A DNA stretch of 64,000 nucleotides, taken from NCBI RefSeq assembly GCF_036788415.1, contig NZ_DAIQNN010000010.1, forward strand, positions 1-64,000, given 5' to 3'. The translations under genes and the position numbers were made by a program. Shown here in pieces: positions 19,782 through 29,263 of this stretch. Below the pieces are notes generated by a model. It was not told the origin of the DNA. It saw only the letters and a list, made by a program, of their open reading frames with translations, and searched no databases. Position 1 is the stretch's first letter. Each line of letters opens with the position of its first letter. This DNA is from Rubrimonas sp036788415. GTDB taxonomy: Bacteria; Pseudomonadota; Alphaproteobacteria; Rhodobacterales; Rhodobacteraceae.

Positions 19782-20700
19782 CGGGTCCTCCTTCGGTCAG
19801 GGTGAACACCCGGTCCGGATGCAGAAGCCCGCCCCGATAGACGCCGATGGCGACCGGCTGGCCCTTGCGGGCCGCCCATGCCGCGTCGCCCCAGGAGAGG
19901 TCTCCGCCCGCAACCGGCGCCGGCCGCCCCTGTCGGAGCATGGCCGCCGCCGCCGCCGAGACGGCCAGAGCCGGGATGTCGTCCAGCCCGGTCGCCACCG
20001 GCAGCAGATGCGCTTCAATCGCGTCGCTATGACGGATTTCGTCGAGTTTATCAAACGCAATCGCATCCTCGGCGCGGAACGGCCCGCTCCAGATGCGGCG
20101 CAGCGCCGAGACATGGCCGAAACAGCCCAAAGCCTCGCCCAGATCGCGGGCGATGGCGCGGACGTAGCCGCCCTTGCCGCAGACCATCTCGAATTCCGCA
20201 TGGTCCGCATCGGGGCGGGCGACCAGCTCCAGCCTCGACACATGCAGCGGGCGCGGCGCCAGCGTCACCTCGCCGCCTGCGCGCGCGACGGCGTATGCGC
20301 GCTCGCCGTCCACTTTCACGGCGGAATAGCGCGGGGGCGTCTGGAGAATGTCGCCGGTGAAGGCCGGGAGCGCGGCGCGGATGTCCTCGTCGGAGGGCCG
20401 CAATTCGGAACCCGCGGTCGCGGCGCCTTCCGCGTCGTCGGTCTCGGTCGCCTCGCCCCAGCGCACCGTGAAGCGATAGGCCTTCAGCGCGTCGGCGATG
20501 TAGGGAACGGTCTTGGTCGCCTCGCCGAAGGCGATGGCGAGCACGCCGGTTGCGAGCGGGTCGAGCGTCCCGGCGTGGCCCGCCTTGTTCGCCCGCGCCG
20601 CCCAGCGCGCCTTGGCGACGGCCTGCGCCGAACTGACCCCCAGCGGTTTGTCGAGGATCAGCCAGCCATGCACGTCGCGCCCGCTCTTGCGGCGGCTCAA
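19765..20700 (-). CDS. truB: tRNA pseudouridine(55) synthase TruB
   Basis: Makes pseudouridine 55 in the T-loop of tRNAs; 311 aa. Catalytic Asp47 sits in GHAGTLDPLATGVL. Other family blocks are GWLILDKPLGVSS at the N-terminus, TPPRYSAVKVDGERAY, and GGYVRAIARDLGEALG. The C-terminal region after residue 235 is the alphaproteobacterial-type extension. It overlaps rbfA by 4 bases upstream and rpsO downstream. Confidence 0.95.
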   Translation of the reverse strand: MSRRKSGRDVHGWLILDKPLGVSSAQAVAKARWAARANKAGHAGTLDPLATGVLAIAFGEATKTVPYIADALKAYRFTVRWGEATETDDAEGAATAGSELRPSDEDIRAALPAFTGDILQTPPRYSAVKVDGERAYAVARAGGEVTLAPRPLHVSRLELVARPDADHAEFEMVCGKGGYVRAIARDLGEALGCFGHVSALRRIWSGPFRAEDAIAFDKLDEIRHSDAIEAHLLPVATGLDDIPALAVSAAAAAMLRQGRPAPVAGGDLSWGDAAWAARKGQPVAIGVYRGGLLHPDRVFTLTEGGPDVDHA

Positions 20701-21116
20701 ACGTCGTCCTCGTCGGTCTCGCGCTCGGGGGAGAGGTCGCGCTTCACCGCCGGCTGGCTCATCATCCGCCGCACTTCGTCCATCCGGTCGAAGCTCTCGT
20801 CGAGGCGGAAGGCGAGGTCGGGGGCGTATTTGAGGTTGACCGCGCGGGTCACCGCATGGCGCAGCTCGCCCTTGGCGCGGGTCAGCGCCGCCAGCGTCTC
20901 CTCGATCCGCCGCCCGCCGAGCGGCATGACGAAAGCCGTGGCGGTGCGCAGGTCCGGCGTCATGCGGACTTCGGACACGGTGATCGACGCGCCCATGAGC
21001 CCCGGCTCATGCACGTCGCCGCGCATCAGCGCGTCCGACAGCGCGCGCCGCACCAGCTCGCCGACCTTGAGCTGCCGCTGCGACGGCCCCTTGCCGCTCT
21101 CGAACCGTCTGGTCAT
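20697..21116 (-). CDS. rbfA: Ribosome-binding factor A
   Basis: Small KH-like 30S maturation and cold-adaptation factor, 139 aa. Typical blocks are SQRQLKVGELVRRALSDALM at the N-terminus, ITVSEVRMTPDLRTATAFV, and PDLAFRLDESFDRMDEVRRM. The acidic C-terminal tail (DEDDV) is common in the order. It sits between infB (21 bases away) and truB (4-base overlap) in the conserved translation operon. Confidence 0.95.
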   Translation of the reverse strand: MTRRFESGKGPSQRQLKVGELVRRALSDALMRGDVHEPGLMGASITVSEVRMTPDLRTATAFVMPLGGRRIEETLAALTRAKGELRHAVTRAVNLKYAPDLAFRLDESFDRMDEVRRMMSQPAVKRDLSPERETDEDDV

Positions 21117-21137
21117 GGACCCGCAATCGAGCGCCCG

Positions 21138-24100
21138 TCAGAGCGAGCGCTCGATCTCCTCGGTGGTGAAGATCTCGATCACGTCGCCTTCGCGGATGTC
21201 CTCGTAATTCTCGAAGGCCATGCCGCATTCCTGACCGCCCTGCACTTCCTTCACTTCGTCCTTGAAGCGCTTGAGGGTCTTCAACTTGCCTTCGTGGATC
21301 ACCTTGTTGTCGCGCAGCAGGCGCACGCCCGCGTGCCGGCGGGCGACGCCCTCGGTCACCACGCAGCCCGCGACGTTGCCGACGCCCGACACCTTGAACA
21401 CCTGCTTGATCGTCGCGTAGCCGATGAAGGTCTCGCGGATCTCCGCCGAGAGCAGGCCCGAAGCCGCGGCCGTCACGTCGTCGACCAGATTGTAGATGAT
21501 CGAGTAGTAGCGGATCTCGACGCCCTTCTGGTTCGCCGCCTCGCGCGCCGGCGCGTTGGCGCGGACGTTGAAGCCGATGATCGGGGCCTTGGAGGCTTCC
21601 GCCAGCCCGACGTCGGATTCGGTGATCGCGCCGACGCCCGAATGAAGCACCCGCACCCGCACTTCGTCGTTGCCGATCTTCTCGAGCGCCTGCACGATCG
21701 CCTCGGCCGAGCCCTGCACGTCGGCCTTCACCACCAGCGGCAGTTCGGCGACGTCGGCGTTGGCCTTGGCCTGCGCGAGAAGCTGGTCGAGCGAGGCGCG
21801 GGCGCCGGCGGCGGCCTGCTTCTCGCGCGCCTTGCGCTGGCGGTAATCGGCGATCTCGCGCGCCTTGGCTTCGGATTCGACGACGTTGAGCACGTCGCCC
21901 GCCTCGGGCGCGCCGCTCAGGCCGAGCACTTCGACCGGCGCGGAGAGCCCGGCCTCGGTCACCCGCTCGCCGCGGTCGTCGATCAGGGCGCGCACCTTGC
22001 CCCACTGTTCGCCCACGACGAAGATGTCGCCCGTGCGCAGCGTGCCGCGCTGCACAAGCACGGTCGCCACCGGGCCGCGGCCCACATCGAGCTTGGCCTC
22101 GATCACCGCGCCCTCGGCGGGGCGGTCGGGATTGGCCTTGAGGTCGAGGAGCTCGGCCTGCAGCGCGATGTTCTCGAGCAGCGTGTCGAGACCCTGACGG
22201 GTGATGGCGGAGACTTCCACGTCGAGCACGTCGCCGCCGAGCTTCTCGACGAACACTTCGTGCTGAAGCAGCTCCTGACGCACCTTGTCGGGGTTGGCGC
22301 TGGGCTTGTCGCATTTGTTGATCGCCACGATCATCGGAACGCCCGCCGCCTTGGCGTGGCGGATCGCCTCGATCGTCTGCGGCATCACCGAGTCGTCCGC
22401 CGCGACCACGAGGATCACGATGTCGGTCACCTGCGCGCCGCGGGCGCGCATCGAGGTGAAGGCGGCGTGGCCCGGCGTGTCGAGGAAGCTGATCTTCGCG
22501 CCGCTCTCGGTCGTGACCTGATAGGCGCCGATGTGCTGGGTGATGCCCCCCGCCTCGCCGGCGACGACGTTGGTCTTGCGCAGCGCGTCGAGCAGCGAGG
22601 TCTTGCCGTGGTCGACATGGCCCATGATCGTGACCACGGGCGCCCGCGGCGTCATCGTCTCGGGCGCATCCGAGTCGGCCTGCAGCACGTTCTCGACGTC
22701 AGCTTCGGAGACGCGCTGGACGTTGTGGCCGAATTCCTCGACCACGAGCTGCGCGGTGTCGGCGTCGAGCGTCTGGGTGATGGTGGCCATCACGCCCATC
22801 TTCATCAGCGTCTTGACCACGTCGGCGCCGCGCTCGGCCATGCGGTTGGCGAGTTCCTGCACGGTGATCGCGTCGGGGATCTTCACGTCGCGCACCACGC
22901 GCTCGCGCTCGCCCGTGCCCGTGGTGCGGCGCTTGTCGCGCTCCTGACGGCGGCGCATCGCGGCGAGCGAACGCTGGCGGTCGCCTTCGGCGCCGGTGGT
23001 GAGCTGCTCGATGGTCAGCTTGCCGGAGCGGCGGCGGTCGCCGCCGTCGCGGGTCCGCGAGGGGGCGGGGCGCTTTGCGTCGGCGGCGGCGGCGCCGGGG
23101 CCGCCCTTGCCGCGCCGGGGGCCGCGGTCGTCATCGGGCATCGCAGCGCCGCGGGTCGGAGCTTCGCGCAGCGCGGTCTCGCGCGGCGAGGTCTCGCGGA
23201 TGGCGGCGGTCGGCGCGGGACGCGCGGCCTCGCGGGCGCGGGCCTCTGTCTCGGCGCGCTCCTCATCGAGGCGGGCCTGCTCCTCGCGTTCGCGGCGGAT
23301 GCGCTCCTCCGCTTCGCGCCGCTCGATGTCGGCCATCTCCTTGCGGCGGCGCTCGGCGTCTTCCTCGCGGCGCTTGGTGTCTTCCACCTCCTGCTTGCGA
23401 CGGGCTTCCTCGTTGCGTTTGGCGATCTCCAGCGCCTTGAGGCGGCGGGCGTACTCCTCCTCGGAGAGCTTCTTGTGCACGGCGCCGCGCCCGGCGGGGC
23501 GGCCCTGCGCCTGGCGCGCGCCGCCGCCGCCGTCGCGGCGCTGCGGCTCGCCGCCGCCGCGGGCGGCCGGCTGGGCCTGGGCCGGACGCGCGGCCGCCGG
23601 GGCCGGCGCAGCCGGAGCGGGCCGCGCGGGCGGGGCCGGGCGGGGTTCGGAACGCGGTTCGGCCTGCGCGCCGCGTAGCGCGGGCTGCGTCAGCGGACGC
23701 GCCGGGGCGGACGCGGCCACGGTTTCGGTCTCGCGCGGCGAACTCGGAGCGTCCAGACGGGGCTCGGGCGCCGGCTTAGTCGCGGGTTCGGGCGCCGCGG
23801 CCTCGGCCTTCGCAGCTTCCGGGCGCGCCAATCCGGACGGCGCGGCGGGGACCGGCTCCGGCTCGGCGGCTGAGGGCTTCGCGGCCTCCGGCTGCGGCGT
23901 CGCCGGCGCTTCGGCGGCGGGCGCGGGGGGCGGGGAGGGGGCTCGGACGACAGGGGCCCGCGTCTCCGGCTCGGCTGCCTTCGGCTGGGGCGCCGTCGGC
24001 GCGGCGGGGCGGGGCGCTGCGGCCTGAGGCGGCGCAGCGGGGGTCGGCAGGGGCGCGGCGCCGGGCTGCGTCGGGGCGATCACGCGCTTGCGGACCTTTT

Positions 24101-24224
24101 CCACGACCACCGATTTGGTGCGCCCGTGGCTGAAACTCTGGCGCACCCGGGTGGTCTCGCCGCCGCCGCCGCCGCGCAGGCCCAGCGGGCGTCCGCCCTT
24201 CTTGTCGCCGCTATCGTCGATCAT
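21138..24224 (-). CDS. infB: Translation initiation factor IF-2
   Basis: GTPase that delivers initiator tRNA to the 30S subunit; 1028 aa. The N-terminal half (about 1-450) is low complexity: Ala/Pro/Glu-rich to about 250, then a charged helical stretch with many EE, RR and KR pairs, and an IF2_N segment (ITVQELANRMAERGADVVK). The G domain begins near residue 525 with GHVDHGKTSLLDAL; DTPGHAAFTSMRARG and INKCDK follow. Domains II-IV extend to the C-terminus. Start at 24224 (MIDDSGDKKGG) has GAAGGA upstream; a longer frame to 24380 lacks support. The long, proline-rich N-terminus is usual in this order. Confidence 0.96.
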   Translation of the reverse strand: MIDDSGDKKGGRPLGLRGGGGGETTRVRQSFSHGRTKSVVVEKVRKRVIAPTQPGAAPLPTPAAPPQAAAPRPAAPTAPQPKAAEPETRAPVVRAPSPPPAPAAEAPATPQPEAAKPSAAEPEPVPAAPSGLARPEAAKAEAAAPEPATKPAPEPRLDAPSSPRETETVAASAPARPLTQPALRGAQAEPRSEPRPAPPARPAPAAPAPAAARPAQAQPAARGGGEPQRRDGGGGARQAQGRPAGRGAVHKKLSEEEYARRLKALEIAKRNEEARRKQEVEDTKRREEDAERRRKEMADIERREAEERIRREREEQARLDEERAETEARAREAARPAPTAAIRETSPRETALREAPTRGAAMPDDDRGPRRGKGGPGAAAADAKRPAPSRTRDGGDRRRSGKLTIEQLTTGAEGDRQRSLAAMRRRQERDKRRTTGTGERERVVRDVKIPDAITVQELANRMAERGADVVKTLMKMGVMATITQTLDADTAQLVVEEFGHNVQRVSEADVENVLQADSDAPETMTPRAPVVTIMGHVDHGKTSLLDALRKTNVVAGEAGGITQHIGAYQVTTESGAKISFLDTPGHAAFTSMRARGAQVTDIVILVVAADDSVMPQTIEAIRHAKAAGVPMIVAINKCDKPSANPDKVRQELLQHEVFVEKLGGDVLDVEVSAITRQGLDTLLENIALQAELLDLKANPDRPAEGAVIEAKLDVGRGPVATVLVQRGTLRTGDIFVVGEQWGKVRALIDDRGERVTEAGLSAPVEVLGLSGAPEAGDVLNVVESEAKAREIADYRQRKAREKQAAAGARASLDQLLAQAKANADVAELPLVVKADVQGSAEAIVQALEKIGNDEVRVRVLHSGVGAITESDVGLAEASKAPIIGFNVRANAPAREAANQKGVEIRYYSIIYNLVDDVTAAASGLLSAEIRETFIGYATIKQVFKVSGVGNVAGCVVTEGVARRHAGVRLLRDNKVIHEGKLKTLKRFKDEVKEVQGGQECGMAFENYEDIREGDVIEIFTTEEIERSL

Positions 24225-24237
24225 GAATCGTCCTTCA

Positions 24238-24906
24238 TCAGGCCGCGCCGTCGCGACCCATAGCATCTTCGCCATCGTCGTCCGGATCGTCCGCCGCGCG
24301 CGCGGCCACGCTCCGTTCAGATCGGAATCCCGCGAGGCGCCGCGATTCCCGAACCACCCGGTCCGCAGCGCCGCCCGCATCGAGCACGGCGTGTATCACG
24401 AAATCGCGCCCGAACGCCAACCCCAGTTCCGTCGCATCCAGCGCGGCGCAGACCGGGGCGTCGCCGGCCAGCGGACGCAGCTTGGCGCGCCCCTGCTCCG
24501 ACCCGTCCGCCGCCTCGATCAGCGCCGCGACCGGCCCGGCCTTCAACCGCGCCTTCGCCTTCTCGAAGCCGGCGACGGCGAGGCCTGCCTTGCGCGCCAG
24601 CCCCAGCGCCTCGACGGCGCGGCGGGCGAGCTGCGCCTCGATTTGCTCCGAAAGATCGGCGGGCGCGGCCGCCGCGGTCTTGAAGCCGCGCGCGAACAGC
24701 TTTCGTTTGACGGCTTTTTCAACGAGATCGCGGCGCGCCGTGACCCAGACGCCGCGGCCCGGAAGCCGCTCGGCGAGGTCGGGGACGACGACGCCCTCGG
24801 GCGACAGGGCGAAGCGGATCAGCCCTTCGGTCGGCGCGCTCTCGCCGGTCGCGACGCAGCGCCGCTCGGGCCCCTCGCGCAGCTTCGCGCGCCCGCCGCG
24901 CGCCAT
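24238..24906 (-). CDS. YlxR-family RNA-binding protein (DUF448 plus L7Ae-like region)
   Basis: About 222 aa. N-terminal YlxR domain with the signature PERRCVATGE and LPGRGVWVTARRDLVEKA (about residues 12-75). It is followed by a ribosomal L7Ae-like region (RAVEALGLARKAGLAVAGF) near 100-185. The start at 24906 (MARGGRAKLRE) matches alphaproteobacterial homologues; an ATG at 24981 would overlap nusA by 32 bases. Located between nusA and infB as in most bacteria. The family binds RNA and is linked to translation or RNase P, but its role is not firmly established. Confidence 0.88.
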   Translation of the reverse strand: MARGGRAKLREGPERRCVATGESAPTEGLIRFALSPEGVVVPDLAERLPGRGVWVTARRDLVEKAVKRKLFARGFKTAAAAPADLSEQIEAQLARRAVEALGLARKAGLAVAGFEKAKARLKAGPVAALIEAADGSEQGRAKLRPLAGDAPVCAALDATELGLAFGRDFVIHAVLDAGGAADRVVRESRRLAGFRSERSVAARAADDPDDDGEDAMGRDGAA

Positions 24907-24949
24907 GACCGCAAAGCTCTCCGCCGAATCCACCGCGCCGCGCCCGCCC

Positions 24950-26635
24950 TCACCGCCGCGCCCAAGGGTCGAGCGGGGCATTGCGGGCGGCGTCCGCGGC
25001 GGCTTCTGCGGCCGCCTCCTGCGCCGCGGCTTCGGCGGCGGCGGCCTGCGCCGCCATCTCGGCGACCGCTTCGGGGGTCACCATGCCGAGGGCGATTCGC
25101 GCGCCCATCACCAGCCGCTGCGCCTCGTCGAGCGTCACGTCGAAGGGCTCCAGAATCCCGTCGTCCTTAACCCGCTTGCCGTCGGGGCCTTCGGTGAAGC
25201 CGCCCGCCAGCTCCCAGTCGGCGCAGGTGGCGAAATCCTCCAGCGTCGTCACGCCGGCCTCGGCGAGCGCCTGGACCATCTGCGGGCTCAGACCCTGGAA
25301 GGCGATCAGCGCCTCCTCGGCGCCCAGCGCGCGGGCCTTTTCGAGCGCGGCCTGATTCGCCTCCTCGAGGCTCTCGCGGGCGCGGGCCTGCAGCTCCTCG
25401 GCGGTCTCCTCGTCGAAACCCTCGATGGCGGCGAGTTCCTCAAGGTCGATATAGGCGACCTCCTCCAGCGAGGCGAAGCCTTCGGAGACCAGCAGCTGCG
25501 CCACCGTCTCGTCGAGGTTCATCGTCTCCATGAAGAGCTTGGAGCGCTCGGCGAATTCCGCCTGACGCCGCGAGCTCTCCTCCTCCTCGGTGAGGATGTC
25601 GATGTCCCAGCCGGTCAGCTGGCTGGCCAGCCGCACGTTCTGGCCGCGCCGACCGATGGCGAGGCTGAGCTGCTCCTCGGGCACCACCACCTCGACGCGC
25701 TCGCTGTCCTCGTCCATCACCACCTTGGAGACTTCCGCCGGCTGCAGCGCGTTGACGAGGAAGGTCGCCGCGTCCTCGGTCCAGGGGATGATGTCGATCT
25801 TCTCGCCCTGAAGCTCGCTCACCACCGCCTGCACCCGGCTGCCCCGCATGCCGACGCAGGCGCCGACCGGGTCGATCGAGTTGTCGTAGGAGATCACGCC
25901 GATCTTGGCGCGCGAGCCGGGGTCGCGGGCGACCGCCTTGATCTCGATGACGCCGTCGTAGATCTCCGGCACTTCCATCTTGAACAGCTCGGCCATGAAT
26001 TCCGGCGCGGTGCGGCTTAGGAAGATCTGGGGCCCGCGCACTTCGGCGCGCACGTCGCGGACATAGGCGCGGATGCGGTCGCCGACGCGATAGGTCTCGC
26101 GCGGGATCAGCTGGTCGCGCCGGATCACGCCTTCGCCGCGGCCCAGGTCGACGATGACATTGCCGTATTCGACGCGCTTGACCACGCCGTTGATGATCGT
26201 GCCGACGCGGTCCTTGTATTCGTCGTACTGCCGCTCGCGCTCGGCCTCGCGGACTTTCTGCACGATCACCTGCTTGGCGGTCTGGGCGGCGACGCGCCCG
26301 AACTCCATGGTCGGGAGCGTGTCGATCTCGATGAAATCGCCGATCTCGGCCTCAGGGTTGAGCGCGCGGGCCTCCTCGATGCTCATCTGGCCCTGATAGT
26401 TCTCGACGTCCTCCACGACCTCCTTGACGCGGGTCATCGTGATCTCGCCCGACTTGCGGTCGATCGAGGCGCGCACGTCCACATCGGCGCCGTAGCGGGC
26501 GCGGGCGGCCTTGCCGAGGCTGTCCTCCATCGCCTCGAGCACGAGTTCGCGGTCGATCAGCTTCTCGCGCGCGACCGCGTCGGCGATCTGCAGAAGCTCC
26601 AGCCGGTTGGCGGAGATGGCGGCGGCGTTGGCCAT
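24950..26635 (-). CDS. nusA: Transcription termination/antitermination factor NusA
   Basis: RNA polymerase-associated elongation factor, 561 aa. N-terminal RNAP-binding domain (1-125), S1 domain (about 135-200, NGVVKRVEYGNVIVDLGR), then KH1 and KH2 (about 230-345: CVGMRGSRVQAV, LSLAIGRRGQNVRLA). Two C-terminal helix-hairpin repeats follow at about 360-510 (VAQLLVSEGFASLEEVAYI). The tail is an Ala/Glu-rich run after residue 525. Directly downstream of rimP (4-base gap), the canonical arrangement. Confidence 0.97.
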   Translation of the reverse strand: MANAAAISANRLELLQIADAVAREKLIDRELVLEAMEDSLGKAARARYGADVDVRASIDRKSGEITMTRVKEVVEDVENYQGQMSIEEARALNPEAEIGDFIEIDTLPTMEFGRVAAQTAKQVIVQKVREAERERQYDEYKDRVGTIINGVVKRVEYGNVIVDLGRGEGVIRRDQLIPRETYRVGDRIRAYVRDVRAEVRGPQIFLSRTAPEFMAELFKMEVPEIYDGVIEIKAVARDPGSRAKIGVISYDNSIDPVGACVGMRGSRVQAVVSELQGEKIDIIPWTEDAATFLVNALQPAEVSKVVMDEDSERVEVVVPEEQLSLAIGRRGQNVRLASQLTGWDIDILTEEEESSRRQAEFAERSKLFMETMNLDETVAQLLVSEGFASLEEVAYIDLEELAAIEGFDEETAEELQARARESLEEANQAALEKARALGAEEALIAFQGLSPQMVQALAEAGVTTLEDFATCADWELAGGFTEGPDGKRVKDDGILEPFDVTLDEAQRLVMGARIALGMVTPEAVAEMAAQAAAAEAAAQEAAAEAAADAARNAPLDPWARR

Positions 26636-26639
26636 GCGG

Positions 26640-27266
26640 TCAGATCCTCTCGCTCGGGGCGGCGCCGGACTCGTCCTCGTCGTCGGCGCGCGCGTCGGTG
26701 TCGTCGTCGTCTTCGTCCTCAGTCTCGATCTCGTCGAAGGCGGCGGGGTCGAAGCCCTTGTCCTTCTGCGCCTTGAGGCTGGCTGCGATCAGCTCGTCGG
26801 TCAGCACCAGCTTCGCGTCCGACAGCGCGTCGAAGGGCAGGGCGACCGATCCGGTCTCGGTGTCGAGCTTCACCTGCGCGCCCGCCGTCCCGGTCAGCAC
26901 GCCCTTGAAGCGCTTGCGCCCCTCTATCAGCCCGTCGGTCTCCAGCTTCGCGGTCCAGCCGCTCCAGCGGTCGAAATCGCCCAGGCGGGTCAGCGGGCGG
27001 TCGATGCCGGGCGAGGAGACCTCGAGCGTGTATTCGCCGTCGATCGGGTCCTCGACGTCGAGCAGCGCCGAGAGCGCGCGGCTCAGATCGGCGCAATCGT
27101 CGACCTCCATCCGCCCGTCGGGCCGCTCCGCCATGACCTGGAGCGTCGGGCGCTTGCCGGCCATCAGGCGCACGCGCACCATCTCGAAGCCCATCCCCGA
27201 CACGGTCGGACCGATGAGATCGGCGATGCGCCGGTCGAGCGGCGTCTTGGCGAGCATGTCGGTCAT
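26640..27266 (-). CDS. rimP: Ribosome maturation factor RimP
   Basis: 30S assembly factor, 208 aa. The N-terminal domain has VMAERPDGRMEVDDCADLSRAL and YTLEVSSPGIDRPL (family signature, about residues 80-93). The C-terminal SH3-like domain includes RFKGVLTG. A very acidic tail of about 40 residues (rich in D/E, about 165-200) extends beyond the minimal family length. It is the first gene of the operon that runs to pnp and has its own promoter and a leader hairpin upstream. Confidence 0.94.
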   Translation of the reverse strand: MTDMLAKTPLDRRIADLIGPTVSGMGFEMVRVRLMAGKRPTLQVMAERPDGRMEVDDCADLSRALSALLDVEDPIDGEYTLEVSSPGIDRPLTRLGDFDRWSGWTAKLETDGLIEGRKRFKGVLTGTAGAQVKLDTETGSVALPFDALSDAKLVLTDELIAASLKAQKDKGFDPAAFDEIETEDEDDDDTDARADDEDESGAAPSERI

Positions 27267-27291
27267 CGCGGCCAGCCTGCGGACAACGGGA

Positions 27292-27312
27292 GGCCCGAAA
27301 CGACTTCGGGCC
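27292..27312 (-). other. Leader hairpin upstream of rimP
   Basis: GGCCCGAA (27292-27299) / TTCGGGCC (27305-27312) with a 5-base loop, 26-46 bases before the rimP start in the predicted 5' leader. No T-run follows, so it is not an obvious terminator. It could be a protein- or NusA-responsive leader structure; unproven. Confidence 0.4.
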
Positions 27313-27380
27313 GATCAACGGCCCGCCTCGTCTCCCGTGGGACCCGCCATCGGGTGGCGAGGCCGCCGCTGTCGCTCAGG

Positions 27381-27409
27381 GCTATACCCCGCAGGGCGAA
27401 ACCGCGCAA
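27381..27409 (-). promoter_or_regulatory. Probable sigma70 promoter of the rimP-nusA-infB-pnp operon
   Basis: Reading the minus strand: TTGCGC (27409-27404), a 17-base spacer, TATAGC (27386-27381). Predicted transcription starts about 108 bases before the rimP ATG. Confidence 0.45.
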
Positions 27410-27517
27410 GACGCGCCGGATATGGGGCCGAGGCCGGCGATCGGGGCGCGCGCCCCCTACGAAAACGCCGCGCGACGCGCTAAGTGAGGCGCGACGAGCG
27501 AGGGAGAGACGTCCGAC

Positions 27518-28795
27518 ATGACCCTTCGAACCGCCGCGAGGCTCGCAACCGCCGCCGTCCTGCTGGCCGGATGCGCGCAGTCCGAGCCCGCCGCGCGCGC
27601 GCCGGCGCCGCAGGCCCGGCCCGCGACGCCGGTCGCCGCCGACCCGGCCGAACCCGCGCCCCGTCCGGCGAGCTTCGTCGCCTGGCGCGACGGCTTCCGG
27701 GCGAAAGCGCGCGCGGCGGGCGTCTCGGACGCGACGTTCGACGCGGCCTTCGCCGGTGTCGGGCTGAATGCGCGCGTGCTGGAACTCGACGGGCGGCAAC
27801 CCGAATTCGTCCGCCCGATCTGGGACTACATCGACAGCGCGGTCTCCGAGACGCGCGTCGCGACGGGCCGGCGGCTGCGCGTCGAGAAGGCCGACGATCT
27901 GGCGCGGATCGAGGCGGCCTATGGCGTTCCGGCCGAGATCGTCCTGGCGATCTGGGGCGCCGAGAGCGCGTTCGGGAGCTTCTACGGCGACATCAACGTG
28001 ATCGAGGCGCTGGCGACGCTGGCCTATGAGGGGCGCCGCCGCAGCTTCGGCGAGGAGCAGCTGATCGCGGCGCTGACCATCCTGCAGGCCGGCGACATCG
28101 CGCCGGAGCGGATGGTCGGCAGCTGGGCCGGGGCGATGGGCCACACCCAGTTCATCCCCACGAGCTATCTCGCCTATGCGGTGGACTTCACCGGCGACGG
28201 GCGGCGCGACCTCTGGGCCGAGGACGCGCTCGACGCGCTCGCCTCCACCGCCAACTACCTGGCCCGCGCCGGGTGGCGGACGGGCGCGCCCTGGGGCGCG
28301 GAAGCGCGCCTGCCGCAGGGCTTCGACCATGGGCTCGCCGACGGGCGCGCCCGCGACGCCGCCTTCTGGGCCGAGCGCGGCGTGCGGACGGTCGGCGGCG
28401 CCGCGCCCGTCGATCACGGCCCGGCGAAGCTGCTTCTGCCCGCCGGCGCGCGCGGCCCGGCCTTTCTGACCTACGCGAATTTCGACGCGATCAAGCGCTA
28501 CAACAACGCCACCGCCTACGCGCTCGCGGTGGCGCATCTGGCCGACCGGATCGGCGGCGGCGGCCCCTTCGCCGCCGAGTGGCCGCGCGGCGACCGCCCG
28601 CTCTCGCGCAGCGAGAAGGAGGAGATGCAGCGCCGGCTGACCGGGCTCGGCTTCGACACGCGGGGCGCCGACGGGATCGTCGGACCCGACACGCGGGCCG
28701 CGATCCGGGGGTTCCAGTCGAGCCGCGGCCTGCCGCCCGACGGCTACGACAGCGCCGAGTTGCTGGCGGAGCTGCGACGGGCGGGCGGGCTGTGA
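27518..28795 (+). CDS. Lytic murein transglycosylase, MltB family lipoprotein with peptidoglycan-binding domain
   Basis: Cleaves the glycan strand of peptidoglycan with anhydro-muropeptide formation; 425 aa. Lipobox LLAGC puts the acylated cysteine at residue 19, followed by a Pro/Ala-rich linker to about 52. The SLT_2/MltB catalytic domain runs to about 345 with catalytic Glu149 (IWGAESAFGSF), GAMGHTQFIPTSY and a final IKRYNNATAYA block. A PG_binding_1 domain closes the protein (about 360-420, TGLGFDTRGADGIVGPDTR). Periplasmic, anchored to a membrane. The next gene begins within its stop codon. Confidence 0.92.
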   Translation: MTLRTAARLATAAVLLAGCAQSEPAARAPAPQARPATPVAADPAEPAPRPASFVAWRDGFRAKARAAGVSDATFDAAFAGVGLNARVLELDGRQPEFVRPIWDYIDSAVSETRVATGRRLRVEKADDLARIEAAYGVPAEIVLAIWGAESAFGSFYGDINVIEALATLAYEGRRRSFGEEQLIAALTILQAGDIAPERMVGSWAGAMGHTQFIPTSYLAYAVDFTGDGRRDLWAEDALDALASTANYLARAGWRTGAPWGAEARLPQGFDHGLADGRARDAAFWAERGVRTVGGAAPVDHGPAKLLLPAGARGPAFLTYANFDAIKRYNNATAYALAVAHLADRIGGGGPFAAEWPRGDRPLSRSEKEEMQRRLTGLGFDTRGADGIVGPDTRAAIRGFQSSRGLPPDGYDSAELLAELRRAGGL

Positions 28796-29229
28796 GGCGG
28801 CGCGCGGTCGTCCTGGGGCTGCTCGCCCTGACGTCCGGGGCGCCTGCGCCGGCGTTCGCCCAGCTGCGCATGCAGGAGCCCGCCGAGTCCCGCCCCGCCA
28901 TCTCTCCGGGCCGGCGCGAGGGCGTGAACGAGGCGCTGCGGCGGACCGTGACGCTGGTGCTGCGCGCCGAGGCGCGGTCTCAGGGCCTGCCGCCGGAGTT
29001 GTCGGACCCCTCGCCGGTCGCCGAGGAGGTGATCGCCAGCCTGCGCACCGGCGCGCGTCTGCCCGAGGGCGTCGAGGCCTTCGCCGTGCCCGACCGGATC
29101 AACCGCCGCCTGCCGCATGCGCGCGGCGGCTCGGTCTGGGCCTCGGTCGGCGCGACGCTGATCGAGATCGACCCGGTGCGGCTGACGGTGCTGTCCATCG
29201 CCCATGACGTGCTGCCGCCGCAGGTGTGA
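28792..29229 (+). CDS. Small secreted protein with RcnB-like C-terminus
   Basis: 145 aa from a GTG that overlaps the upstream stop (GTGA). A Sec signal peptide is visible (RRRAVVLGLLALTSG...APAFA, cleavage near residue 23). The mature part is mostly helical and polar. The C-terminal 35 residues (VWASVGATLIEIDPVRLTV, then LSIAHDVLP) resemble the RcnB pattern of W-V-x-G-x-x-x-L-V-D followed by a hydrophobic end. RcnB proteins act in periplasmic nickel/cobalt homeostasis, and a nickel transporter lies 0.6 kb downstream. The similarity is short, so I treat this as a suggestion, not an assignment. Confidence 0.6.
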   Translation: MRRRAVVLGLLALTSGAPAPAFAQLRMQEPAESRPAISPGRREGVNEALRRTVTLVLRAEARSQGLPPELSDPSPVAEEVIASLRTGARLPEGVEAFAVPDRINRRLPHARGGSVWASVGATLIEIDPVRLTVLSIAHDVLPPQV

Positions 29230-29263
29230 AGCGGTCGGACCCGCGGCCGAAAGGAGGCTCCCG

